DNA from: Metridium senile | Lineage: Eukaryota; Cnidaria; Anthozoa; Actiniaria; Metridiidae | Reading direction: 5' to 3' | NCBI GenBank assembly: GCA_949775045.1 | Contig: OX459096.1 | Coordinates: 50,567,438 to 50,631,437 of the forward strand | DNA: 64,000 nucleotides | Shown: piece after piece, positions 1 to 9,689 of the stretch | How the letters are laid out: every line of letters starts with the position of its first letter | Position numbering within the stretch: the first letter of the stretch is position 1 | Program-made: the position numbers and the translations under genes | The notes under the pieces: model-generated | What the model was told of the DNA's origin: nothing | The model's database searches: none | What the model saw: only the letters and a program-made list of their open reading frames with translations

Positions 1-275
1 TGTGATTGGCTAGCTACAATCGTGTGATTCTTAATGAGCCAGCGAAGTTGTTAGTTTTACAAATCACCTTAGAAAACTGTCCGGCTATTTTTGGGGAAAA
101 GAAAATAGTTCCCTTCACCGCTTATTCCCTGCGCTATCTTGAAAGGTAGCCGTGCCTTTGCATCGAAGCGAGAAGAGCTTGCAAAGTTAGAGACCTTTTA
201 ACACTTTGCGGCACATCTATTCATGTGTCTCTATCTGGTATTTGCGTTTTGTGTCTCGTCAATTTTATCTTACGT

Positions 276-607
276 AGGCCTAGTCTGGGACCTAAACTCG
301 CCTTAACTCGCAGCGAGTTTGGGCGAGTTAAGGCGAGTTAAGGCGAGTTAAGGCGAGTTAAGGGAAAATCAAAATTTCAATGCTGCGAGTTAAGGCGAGT
401 TAAGGAAAAATCCCATAATTTGGAGTGACACTAAAAGAACATGACTTATATGTGTATATTTCAGCTTTGTGAGATGAGGTTAAGGCAATTCCCTGTGCAT
501 TATGACATTGAGTAATTTACTGCGAGCTTGTGCGAGTTAATGCGAGTTTGTGCGAGTTAAGGCGAGTTTGCGCGAGTTAAGGCGAGTTAAGGTCCCAGAC
601 TAGGCCT
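276..607. mobile_element. MITE built from a 10-bp repeat, 6-bp TSD
   Basis: The element is bounded by inverted ends AGGCCTAGTCTGGGACC and its reverse complement. TTACGT is duplicated on both sides (270-275 and 608-613). Just inside each end, and through much of the element, the unit GCGAGTTAAG (variants GCGAGTTTGG, GCGAGTTAAT) recurs in tandem, inverted at the left end. There is no coding capacity. A 6-bp duplication is shared with two other elements in this window. The superfamily is not certain. Confidence 0.8.
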
Positions 608-689
608 TTACGTGGAGATTATCATTTTCTTTTAATGTTTGTACTCTAATACGTACTTTATATTTCACGAATATAGGACAGAAATAGCA

Positions 690-1172
690 CTAGAATAGAG
701 ACTAGAATAGCAATAGAAATAGGACCATTATTAGTAGATCTGTCCATAGCTTTTGACACGATGGACCATGCATGAGATATATTTCGGAGTCGACTAGCGG
801 CTCGTTTCGGTTTGCGCGGCTCAGCATTTGCCTGGTTTAAGTCATACCTAAAAATAGATCTCATTTTGTCAGCATTAGGGGTGCACGTTTCGCCACGCGT
901 CCTTTGTCGTGCGATGTGCCTTAGGGGTCCGTGTTGGGACCAGTGTGCAATACTCGCTTTATACTTCACCACTCAGGGATACTGTCAGACATTGCAACAT
1001 GGGTTTCCAGTTCTATGCTGACGACACACAACTGTATTTGTTTTATATTTCCCTGGATGGTGAGGACCAGCCTCATTTTGTTGCTCAGATTGAATCCTTT
1101 GTCCGTGATATAGACCGATGGATGGCGGGCAATAAGCTGAAATCAAATGTGCAAGACTGTGCAAGACTGTAA
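690..1172 (+). pseudogene. Decayed LINE reverse transcriptase (L2/CR1-like)
   Basis: Broken reading frames keep recognisable RT pieces in order. There is an AFDTMDHA-like motif A near 750, then RFGLRGSAFAWFKSYL around 805-850, then GFQFYADDTQLYL at about 1000-1040, which is the YADD catalytic motif B/C region. It ends with a thumb-like IDRWMAGNKLKSN. Frameshifts and a stop separate the pieces, so this is a dead 5'-truncated copy. The AT-rich tail to about 1345, which includes CGCTATATAAATGAACT, looks like the 3' UTR. The YADD motif with the following QLYL is typical of the CR1/L2/Jockey groups; the exact clade is inference. Confidence 0.8.
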
Positions 1173-1438
1173 GAAATTTTAAGAACTCCATATCTAACTA
1201 ATTTTTTTATTTTTTTTAGTATACATGTACTCTATTTTTCATGATTATAATTTATTTAGTACTTAGTTTTATCCTTTGTGAACCGATATACAGCTTTGTA
1301 TATACCGCTATATAAATGAACTAAATTATCATTACTATATTAAGAGTGAATGGTCTGATCCCAGGTGTAATCGATGTAGATGAGGCATGATCGTCCGGGG
1401 TGGTGTAGTCTTGAGAAAGACTGATGGTGTTGATGTCT

Positions 1439-1473
1439 GACGTTTCGACAACCTGAGCGGAAGTCATCTTCAG
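1439..1473 (-). ncRNA. Hammerhead-like ribozyme core in PLE arm (left)
   Basis: Read on the minus strand, CTGAAGA (fits CUGANGA) is followed by a 20-nt segment able to form a short interrupted stem II and then GAAACGTC. Minimal stem III ACGT/GUC hammerheads are established in PLE terminal repeats. Self-cleavage is not shown by the sequence. Confidence 0.5.
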
Positions 1474-1504
1474 AGTAAAGAAAATGAAAAGACAGCGGTG
1501 TTAT

Positions 1505-2554
1505 TTATGTGTCTGGTTCGTCGGTAATGTTGTTGTTGATGCGTGGGTAGGTGTTAGTCATAGTTTTAGCGGAAAGCTTGAAGTCGTTAATGAGTCTATT
1601 GTAGGAAGCCGGTAGTGTTATGCAACGGTTAAGTGGCTTTTGTTCTAAGCCGGTGTACCAGCTTTCAAGTAGTCGGCGTTGGTGATAGTTGGTGCAATGT
1701 GTAATGGAGGCGGCAGAGTCCCAGTTAATGGAGTGGCCAGTATGTTTGTGATGTTCCGCAATGTGGTTGTTAGGGTCTTTGTTTTTCGTGGCACGTTTAT
1801 GTTCAGTTAGTCTCGTGTTCAAATTTCTGCCGGTCTCACCGATGTAGGTAGCGTTACAGTCGGAACAAGCTATTTTGTAAATAGCTCCTTGTCTGTTAAT
1901 GGGTTCGTCTTTGTCCTTAACGTTAGTCAATAAACGTCTTAATGTCATAGTAGGCTTGTGAGCAACGCGAATGTTGTAGGGTTGTAATATGCGTTGAATG
2001 GTCTCAGAAGTACCTCTGATGTACGGTATGGTGGCAGTGGCTGTGGGTTGATTGTCGGTTCTGTCAGTAAGTGAAGTGTTTTTGTGAATGTTTCGTTTGA
2101 CGAAATCTACATTGTATTTGTTCTTATCGAACACACTTTGCAAATATTCGTACTCGTCATGAAGTTTGTCAGGTGAATCACAAACACGTTGTGCACGTCG
2201 AGTCAAAGTCTTAATAGTGGTAGCTTTGTGTGAGGTGGGATTGTAAGATGTCTGGTCGAGCAGTCTGTCAGTGTGAGTAGGTTTACGGTATACAGTTGTA
2301 TGTAAGCGATTGTCAGAGTGAGTTACCAAACAGTCTAGAAAAGGTATAGCACCATTTTCTTCGATCTCTTTGGTGAACTGTATGTGAGTGTTTTGTTTGT
2401 TCAGGTGGTCATGAAACTCGTTGATGTCGTCAGTAGGTAGTGCAGTGATAGTGTCGTCAACGTAACGTAACCAAACTAACGTAACCAAACTACAAAACCG
2501 ACTACTTGAAAGCTGGTACACCGGCTTAGAACAAAAGCCACTTAACCGTTGCAT
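1505..2554 (-). pseudogene. PLE reverse transcriptase C-terminus plus GIY-YIG endonuclease
   Basis: The open frame of 349 codons starts inside the inverted arm, so its first ~27 residues are not original PLE N-terminus. It then enters true RT at YVDDTITALP (catalytic YxDD motif), runs through the thumb (ENGAIPFLDC, TVYRKPTHTDRLL), and ends in a GIY-YIG endonuclease with IYKIACSDCNATYIGETGR and the following LTEHKRA helix. The RT fingers and most of the palm are missing. A full PLE ORF is usually well over 700 residues. This copy cannot encode an active RT, but the endonuclease half is intact. Confidence 0.9.
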
Positions 2555-2700
2555 AACACTACCGGCTTCCTACAATAGACTCATTAACGACTTCAAGCTT
2601 TCCGCTAAAACTATGACTAACACCTACCCACGCATCAACAACAACATTACCGACGAACCAGACACATAAATAACACCGCTGTCTTTTCATTTTCTTTACT

Positions 2701-2735
2701 CTGAAGATGACTTCCGCTCAGGTTGTCGAAACGTC
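2701..2735 (+). ncRNA. Hammerhead-like ribozyme core in PLE arm (right)
   Basis: This is the mirror copy of the motif at 1439-1473: CTGAAGA, stem-II-like segment, GAAACGTC, on the plus strand inside the inverted arm. The two copies face each other across the truncated ORF. Confidence 0.5.
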
Positions 2736-2850
2736 AGACATCAACACCATCAGTCTTTCTCAAGACTACACCACCCCGGACGATCATGCCTCATCTACAT
2801 CCATTACTATATTATTATTACATTTGGTGTTCTAATATCACATGCCATAA

Positions 2851-3322
2851 TCAATTGTTTTCATCCTTGTAAAGTTGCTGTAATACAGGAGAAGCTAAAG
2901 GCAATCGCCTCTCCTTCTCCACTTTTGATAGAAACTTAAAACCCTGCATCCTGCCTAAACAATTCTGAGATTTACACATACAATCAAATGGTGTTGGAGA
3001 TATATATTCTGTAGTGGTATATAATCAAAGGTAACTGGTTCTCCCTTTTGTATGTCACGACATGCCACCATATGCCAAGATAACTTATATCCCATCTTGA
3101 TGTCGTCACTAACAACATTATGTCTTTCTTCATAAACCATTTGTGCGTTAGGTGAACAGGAATGGTTGGTAAATAGAACATTACCTACGCTTGTAAGATG
3201 GCTCTCAACACCAATTTGAATAGAATATCTATTTGATTCTTGACTAACTGTTCCTCGGAAATCACCCCAAAAAGTTCCTTTAGGGATGTCCAGCTTTGCA
3301 GTCAAACTCTTGAAGTTCTTTT
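2851..3322 (-). pseudogene. Terminal exon of a small SET-domain protein, one-base frameshift
   Basis: The exon begins after a good acceptor (TTTTACTAG at the 3322 boundary). It encodes the second half of a SET fold: KLDIPKGTFWGDFRGTV, then NHSCSPNAQMVYEE (the NHSCxPN S-adenosylmethionine-site motif), then GEPVTFDY. Near 3017-3025 the frame shifts by one base. In the shifted frame it continues TTEYISPTPFDCMCKSQNC and GRMQGFKFLS, a post-SET-like CxC...C segment, and stops at 2851-2853. Without the shift the protein ends in 20 unrelated residues. The N-terminal exon(s) would lie beyond 3322 and were not found; the 2.5 kb transposon at 3505 sits there. It may be a pseudogene or carry an assembly error. 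The likely family is small SET methyltransferases; the substrate is unknown. Confidence 0.75.
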
Positions 3323-3504
3323 CTAGTAAAACAGCAATAATTTAAATAATGCTAACTTCAGTCACATATAACAAGTATTTTTATAGTTGTACATTATTAT
3401 ATACAAACATTGAAAGCGTGAAACATAAATACTACTAAATAGTAAGTATTATAAAATAATTTAGATAGTACGCGCGCTCTGATTGGTCAAAAACCGTGTT
3501 GGAT

Positions 3505-6004
3505 CATAGGCAGCCCAACTACTCCTTTCGAGGATTTTTTATTTTTCAATAAAGATTCAATGGAAAAAAATGCGCGCGACTATTTTGGTTTCTTCGTTTG
3601 GCGCGCGCTTGTAGTCTTTGGGTTTTCTGTGGCGCGCTTGTAGATTATGGGGTTCCTGTGTTCAATCCCGCGGGAGACAAGTATATATTGTGACAAGGTA
3701 TGAAACACGGTCACGTGATGGATCACAATTTCGCTACTATCTCATCACCTAAAAGACGAATTAATGATTTTTCTACGAATATGTAAACAAATCATCTATC
3801 TCCAGATGACTAACGAGTTTGAGTCTTCAATCTTTATTATATGACGAGAATTTCCTCTTGGACGCTCAAACTCGCGATGGATCGATGTGTGCCCCAGGAG
3901 CAGGTGGGAATTTGGTCTGCGCGTGCGTGAATTTGGTGCCCAAAATAACGAAAAAGGCGCGAATGGCTTACATTCGAAAGATTTGACGAGGTGTTCAAAA
4001 TTTGTCCATGAAAACGTAAAAAATACCGTTCAATCCGAGTTTTATTTTGTTCATTTGGATCTTAAATATTTGTTATTTCACAGCAAGTATTATGCATACT
4101 ATTTTCTTGCAAGAAGTGATATTTTAATCAAAAGAATCGTTTTTTTAATCATCGAATCGTTGACAACTCTTGGCCTTCGGCGAAACTGTTTACAAGTTTA
4201 CGTGTGGCACTTCAAAATACCTGATATTTGAACCATTAAGAAAGATTTCTTCAATTACAAGTTGATTCTGTACATGTTACCTTTCAAGACTCTAAATTGG
4301 AAATGGTTAAAGTGTCTTTTATGCTGATTTTATCCTTGCTGGAAGTATAGTGTCCTGACTATCTGCCTGTCTACACTTGAGCTGAATGGATCACTTTGAA
4401 GGAAAAAAAAGGCCAGTAAACGTATTGTATTTGTCATTTTATTATGCTTTTCAACTAAATAAAACTATTAAACATATTCAGTGTTAAGGTTTTGACTTTA
4501 GCTAATATTATGCAACTTCAAAATCTCCGTTTTACTTCAGTCTGTCTTTCGCCGAAAAGTGATCAAAGCAAAACATTTCAACGTATGTTTTACGACCAAA
4601 AAATCAATGATAAAGCGAATTTTCTATCATTTTTTTCAAGCAGTGTTTGATTATATTAGGCATTAAAATTATATTCATGTGCATTTGGCGATGGAGAGTT
4701 CGGCTAGATTTTTTGCAAACGGCTCATAAATATAAACACATCTTATGCAAAATTGAACAAAAAAACTTCCAAACATTTCAAGAAAAACCAAACCTCACAT
4801 ACAAAGGTTAAATGAACTAATTTTTGTTGACTATAAGTGGTGGAAGCTTAAAGAATATGTACACGAATTGATAAAACATATCTCCTCCAGCAACTGTAAT
4901 TTTCTGCCGTAACTCAAACACACTCTTTTTTTGAAAATTTGTGTGTGTGTGTCAATCAAAATTGATTTTTCATATGAAAGCGAATTTCAACAATATTTTA
5001 ATTATTATCAATTTATAGGCCAACGAATAAGCACTAATTTAAAGGCAAATAGAAAATGGAGAGTTCGTCTAGATTTTGAACTATAAGCGTAAATACGTTG
5101 TTGCACAATATTTACCTCACACAAAAAAGATTTACAATGACATGTCGTTCTCTTCACAAATACATCGACAATTTCAAGTTTTCTCATTTAGTGAAAAGCA
5201 TATATTAACCCTAAATCGGCAATGCATTAACTCACCTTTCTCCTCCCTTCATAATGCCACATATTCAGCTCCAGTGCAGATCGGCGGTGCAATTTCATCA
5301 TCAAGAAAAATAAGCCAAAAACTATTGACAATATAGAAAGCCTGTGAAAGTTTAGTGCTTGAAACTGGTACACGATCAACAAGTAATTGAAAAAATCTTT
5401 CTTAATGGTTCTGATACTGGATATTTTTGAAGTACTAGTAGGTTAATCTAGTGACAGTTCCTTCGAAGACCAGCGTTGTCAACGGTTCAATTTCGAAAGA
5501 CGGCAATTTCATTGATTAAAAACAACTTATTCAAAGAAAATAGCCATCGTTTTACTTGCAAAGAAATAACAAATATCTAAGATCCTCAAAAAGATTTAAA
5601 AAAACTCGGATTGAACAGTTTTTTTCGCATTTCTATGGCCAGCCATCGAACACCTCGTCAAATCTTTCGAATGTAAGCCATTCGCGCCTTTTTCTTTATT
5701 TCGAGCACCAAATTCACGCATGCGCAGACCAAATTCCTACCTGCTCCTGGGGCACACATCGATCCATCACGTGACCCGTGTTTCATGCCTTGTCACAATA
5801 TCCAAGGTACCTGACCCTGCTGACCACCCATCCCGCGGGATTGACCACAGGAACCCTACAATCTACAAGCGCGCCACAGGAAACCCAAAGACTACAAGCG
5901 CGCGCCAAATGAAGAAACCAAAATAGTCGCGCGCATTTTTTCCATTGAATCTTAATTTATTGAAAAATAAAAAATCCTCGAAAGGAGTAGTTGGGCTGCC
6001 TATG
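3505..6004. mobile_element. 2.5 kb inverted-repeat DNA transposon, 7-bp TSD (P-like?)
   Basis: GTTGGAT is repeated at 3498-3504 and 6005-6011. Between them the ends match as long inverted repeats starting CATAGGCAGCCCAACTACTC. The arms, roughly 3505-4270 and 5380-6004, align with gaps through several landmarks: GCGCGC-rich blocks, a GGTCACGTGAT box, TGCCCCAGGAGCAGG, and AAGAAAGATTT. The ~1.1 kb centre contains an imperfect direct repeat beginning TGGAGAGTTCG (4691 and 5058). No transposase is visible. A 7-bp duplication with CA...TG ends is compatible with the P superfamily, but this is inference. The small ORFs here are chance frames. Confidence 0.82.
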
Positions 6005-6223
6005 GTTGGATGAGGCTATCTAAACATGCGCGCGCGTATTGATGGCGCGCGTATTGAGAATTGCTATTCTTATCAGCAATTAAAATGCCGATTTAGCCTC
6101 AAAATATATTTTATAAAAGCAATAACGGCTCGTGCTTTTCCTACGCTCTCTCGTGTTCTCCCAACATCACAAGTGTTTAGATCAGGCTATATAACACGGA
6201 AAATCGTCTTCTATTTCTTAAAT

Positions 6224-6376
6224 ATAATGAAATTTTTAACACCGTAAAAAAATGTTGACTTAACTTTACTGACGTTTCGAGCTTTAGCCCTTCGTCGGAG
6301 TAAAAAGGGCTAAAGATCGAAACGTCAGTAAAGTTTAGTCAACATTTTCTACGGTGTTACAAGTTTCATTATATTA
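6224..6376. repeat. PLE-end hairpin with hammerhead-like core
   Basis: This is an inverted repeat (AACACCGTAAAAAAATGTTG and its partner) centred near 6302. The minus strand 6271-6299 reads CCGACGA, GGGC-TAAA-GCTC stem-loop, GAAACGTC, a hammerhead core with one substitution (U4 to C). The right arm has a partial copy (GGGCTAAAGATCGAAACGTC). A related sequence continues to about 6600 and recurs at 58680-58830. Confidence 0.6.
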
Positions 6377-6406
6377 CCTATCATTTATATCAACACCGAC
6401 GCAGCC

Positions 6407-6558
6407 TAGCCTCCTCCGCAGGCTACTCCAGAAATCCGAAAATTAGGGCTTTTTGTTTTCTGGGCTTCCTGTGCTGGGACCGAGAGAAGCTGGGGACGGA
6501 AGCCCGCCACAGGAAGCCCGCCTTTAGAGATTTAGAGAGATGCCTGCGGAGGAGGCTA
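6407..6558. mobile_element. 152-bp MITE with perfect 9-bp TSD (Mutator-like)
   Basis: The TIRs are TAGCCTCCTCCGCAGGC and its reverse complement. GACGCAGCC is duplicated exactly at 6398-6406 and 6559-6567. The interior has CTTCCTGTG and CACAGGAAGCCCG in opposite orientations. A paralogous site at about 58790 has one GACGCAGCC and no insert, so the boundaries are directly supported. The 9-bp duplication suggests the Mutator (MULE) superfamily. Confidence 0.88.
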
Positions 6559-6737
6559 GACGCAGCCTATACTAGGCTATACTAGTTTACTCGCTAATTT
6601 CCATTTAGTACTAAATAGTGATATATATATTTATGCTAATTCTATTGTTTTCTATTTTTTAATGTTTCACGGGTATAATATTTGTACTCTAATGAGTTTA
6701 CACTCATGAATATTATATTATATTATAATATGACATA

Positions 6738-6825
6738 CAGTAAAAACCCGCATATAAGAACCAGTCTAATATTTTAGGCTAAAGTGGTTCTTAATCCACT
6801 TGTTCTTATATGCGAGTTTTTACTG
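6738..6825. mobile_element. 88-bp TA-flanked hairpin MITE (Tc1/mariner-like)
   Basis: The terminal inverted repeat CAGTAAAAACCCGCATAT is paired with ATATGCGAGTTTTTACTG. TA dinucleotides lie immediately outside both ends (6736-6737, 6826-6827). The short loop has no coding sequence. Confidence 0.8.
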
Positions 6826-6950
6826 TATCTAAATAAAGCTATACCATAGCCGCCACCACCACAACCCTTTTTAATTATTTGTTATTATTTAGTTACTGTT
6901 TGGTCTCGGAAAATGTTTTAACATTTCAATTCGCTTTACCCGGTTTCCTT

Positions 6951-7042
6951 TACCCTGGTAACCAGAGGCTTGACTAGCTTTCGCGGCTCAAAATACGTAA
7001 CAGGGAGAAAGCTAGTCAAGCCTCTGCATGGTAACCAGGGTA
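6951..7042. mobile_element. 92-bp hairpin MITE, 9-bp near-perfect TSD
   Basis: The ends are TACCCTGGTAACCAGAGGC, and GACTAGCTTTC lies in both arms. The flanks GGTTTCCTT (6942-6950) and GGTTTCCCT (7043-7051) match at 8 of 9 bases, as expected for an older Mutator-like insertion. Confidence 0.7.
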
Positions 7043-7084
7043 GGTTTCCCTATGATATCTGCGATCGGTGATAGCCATGTTTGC

Positions 7085-7130
7085 CTCCCGGGTAATTGTC
7101 TCCCGGTACAACAGTCAGGCCTCGGAGGCA
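7085..7130 (+). repeat. SINE core fragment
   Basis: The segment around ATTGTCTCCCGG and ACAACAGTCAGG matches the central region of the tRNA-derived SINE at 47940-48282, in the opposite orientation. Neither the head nor the tail is present. Confidence 0.5.
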
Positions 7131-7242
7131 TTCACTAGCTACACTCATGATTGTAAACTGTTAGTTTTCAGCAGTCAGATAATTCCTCCATAGTGGAAAA
7201 TATTATTTTTATTACTTGTACTATGATATATATATATATACT

Positions 7243-7335
7243 GTGATAAACACTCTGGGAGCAGTGTAGAACTCGAGGAGTCAAAGAAACACTTGGCTAA
7301 GCCTTGCTCTACAGCTCCCAGCGTGTTTATATCAC
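7243..7335. repeat. Short inverted-repeat element
   Basis: GTGATAAACACTCTGGGAGC pairs with GCTCCCAGCGTGTTTATATCAC across a ~50-nt centre. It sits beside a TA microsatellite. It is probably a MITE; no clear target duplication was seen. Confidence 0.6.
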
Positions 7336-7339
7336 CGTT

Positions 7340-8930
7340 ATATACTGAACACGCGTGCCGTTTAATATTCCTTAAACTTATAAAGATTGTGGATAATCAA
7401 AACAATCAGCTATAAGTTATTTGCGTTATGCAAAATGAACGTTTTCTTGGATAGACATTAAGCTAGAAACCTGAATCCCATTTTTGAGAGATGTTTAAAG
7501 CCATTATATTATAGTATATTGGTGAGTGCAGAACCATGCATGATAGCAAAAAAGAAGAATGAGCTATTGAAACAATTGAACATCTGATGGGTGTAACATT
7601 GGATGGTTTGTACAAGGGGTCGATTATGACTCGAACGCCCTTTGATCCGATGTCTACTAGATTTGGGTATGCATGCAGGTATGCAGCATGCAGACAACAA
7701 AGCAACTCTATTTTGCAATCACGTCTAAAGTCCAACCCAAAAACAACTACCCTATTTTTAACCTTTTTTGTAGAAATTATTTATCAAATTATTTGGAAAT
7801 ATTCAATATTTTGTCTCCTTACAAACACATGAAAACAATGTGAAAAACTTACATCTTATTAACCAGATGTAACCCTAACCCAGAAAAACACATTTTTGGT
7901 TGATTTTTCAATTTCAATGACGAAAGGTACACGGACCGAAAACATTCAATTCTGATCATTTCAATGAATTGATAGAATTAATAATAATAATAATAATAAT
8001 AAAAATAAAAATAGGCAGTCTAAGACTGCATGAGGCTACTGCTTGAGACATATATAACTGAAAAATCAATGTGCAAAAATAATGTTCTGAAGAAGAGAAA
8101 GTAATGAATCAGCTAGAAGTCTAAGAGAACAATATGTATTTGTGCAGTCGAGTCAAAAATTGCAGAACAATAATAAAACTGCCAGTTGCCGAATCTTATT
8201 AATTGTAGAGCAAAGCAATATTCCCGGTTATATTGTACAATATTTGTGTGCATCTTTTAGTACGTTTATAGCGAATGTTGTTTCGGCGGCTTTTCGCTAC
8301 AATTTTACAAATTATTCGAAAACATGTGTCAAAAGCTCATTGCTGTAGAATAAAGCTCATTTAGTATTTTGAAGAGTAACAAACATACAGCAAAATGTGA
8401 GATTCTTGACATTATATATGTTGATCTGACCTTAAAAATGCCAAAAATCGAAGGGCACTTCAATCGGTGTGTGATGACTAATGCCATATTACATAACGTA
8501 AATATTGGAACTTCTAAACACAAAATGTAAAATAAGTATATTTGGTTAGTGGAAGAATATTTTTCTTGTGGTTAAAGAAAGTCGCTTTTATCGTTTTCGT
8601 TATAAAAATCAAAAATAGCTCTATATTCGAGCCATGTTTCAAGTGTGGGGGAGGGGGGCAAGTTGTTGTTTTGTTAGCGCTTGGTCGCTCTCGATTGTCA
8701 GAGCATAGGGAGAAGGCACATTTCGAACGTTTAGCAGAACTTTCTATGGGGAAAAGATTGATCGATTCGTTTGAAATTTTGGTATGTTGTTCTTTTATAT
8801 CTACTTTGTACTGTATCAAAAGCTGAGTTTTGTAGTCACAGGTAAAGAGTGGATTTTCGGGTGATATTTAGAGACCCTTTAGAGGTGATTGTGGTCCGCT
8901 GGGTCGAGAGCTGCCTACCTTGCGTAAAGT
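7340..8930. other. Intergenic, no gene recognised
   Basis: AT-rich sequence with an (AAT)n run near 7980 and a G-rich patch at about 8645-8660. Short open frames on both strands lack recognisable motifs or splice context. I see nothing that supports a gene. Confidence 0.5.
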
Positions 8931-8935
8931 ATTGA

Positions 8936-9682
8936 CACGCCGATGACCGTTGAAATTCGCCATCCTCAAAACCTCCTTAAATGACCACCAAAACCCAAGG
9001 AAACCACACAGAAACGTTCATAAACTCATAATCTTTTATTATCGAAAAAAAATATATTACTGACTAAAGAAGAGATTTCAAACGGGACCATATTTGAATG
9101 CTATCCATATTGAACTTCGAAAGAGCCGTTAAATACCACAGGAAGCCCAAAACCACAAATTGATAGTGTGGGAAGCCTGTGGTGTGAGTCAGAGGAGGTT
9201 GAGCAATCATCGTAGTGCATCATGGGTCAAAATTTAAATTTATTCAGTCGAGGTCCAACCGTCGTGATGAAAAGAGCTCCGATTAAACTTTCCAAGTCAA
9301 AATAAAACGATATTTTTGCGATGAGAGAGAGTAGTTGTGCTTCCAAATCTAAGAACTATCCTTATATTACATAGGTTTGATTTAATTCCTTCATTTAACA
9401 AGCTGTGAGCTTTTTAGTCACTGAATTGATGTACTTTGTGACACGGCGCCGATGACTGCTAAAATTCACCATTCTCAAGACCTCCTTGAATGGCCCCAAA
9501 AACCTAAGAAAACCACACATAAACCTTCCTAAACTCATAATCTCTTATTTTCGAAAAAGTAATTTATTACTAACTAAAGAAAAGATTTCAAACGGGACAA
9601 TATTTAAACGTTATCCATCAGTTGAACTTCGAACGAGCCACCGTTAAATAACACAGGAAGCCCAAAACCACAGATTTCTAGA
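8936..9682. repeat. Diverged direct repeat pair (~235 bp units)
   Basis: Two copies, about 8936-9164 and 9446-9682, lie in the same orientation about 510 bp apart. Both run from a CGATGAC(C/T)G start through CTCAAAACCTCCTT, AACTCATAATCTCTTAT and GATTTCAAACGGGAC to CACAGGAAGCCCAAAACCAC. Identity is roughly four fifths by eye. They are probably an old tandemised or LTR-like repeat of unknown family. Confidence 0.65.
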
Positions 9683-9689
9683 AAGCGCC

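Larger units (their letters stand above)
1340..2803 (-). mobile_element. Penelope-like element with fold-back 3' end
   Basis: This is a Penelope-like retroelement fragment. It contains the RT-GIY-YIG reading frame (1505-2488, minus strand) flanked by about 304 bp that occurs in both orientations: 1373-1676 and 2498-2801 are near-perfect reverse complements. The right arm is an inverted copy of the element's own 3' end (C-terminal codons plus 3' UTR) joined just upstream of the RT YVDD motif. 5'-truncated copies with inverted partial duplications are known for PLEs. Each arm has a CTGAAGA...GAAACGTC block resembling a hammerhead ribozyme core. A related 3'-end relic lies at 35723-36080. Confidence 0.9.

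Noticed and set aside
1..269. Any gene at the left edge
   Set aside because: No open frame or motif of note; nothing beyond AT-rich sequence preceding the first MITE.
3887..4231. 114-aa plus-strand frame
   Set aside because: It lies inside one arm of the long inverted-repeat transposon and is broken in the other arm; no recognisable domain.
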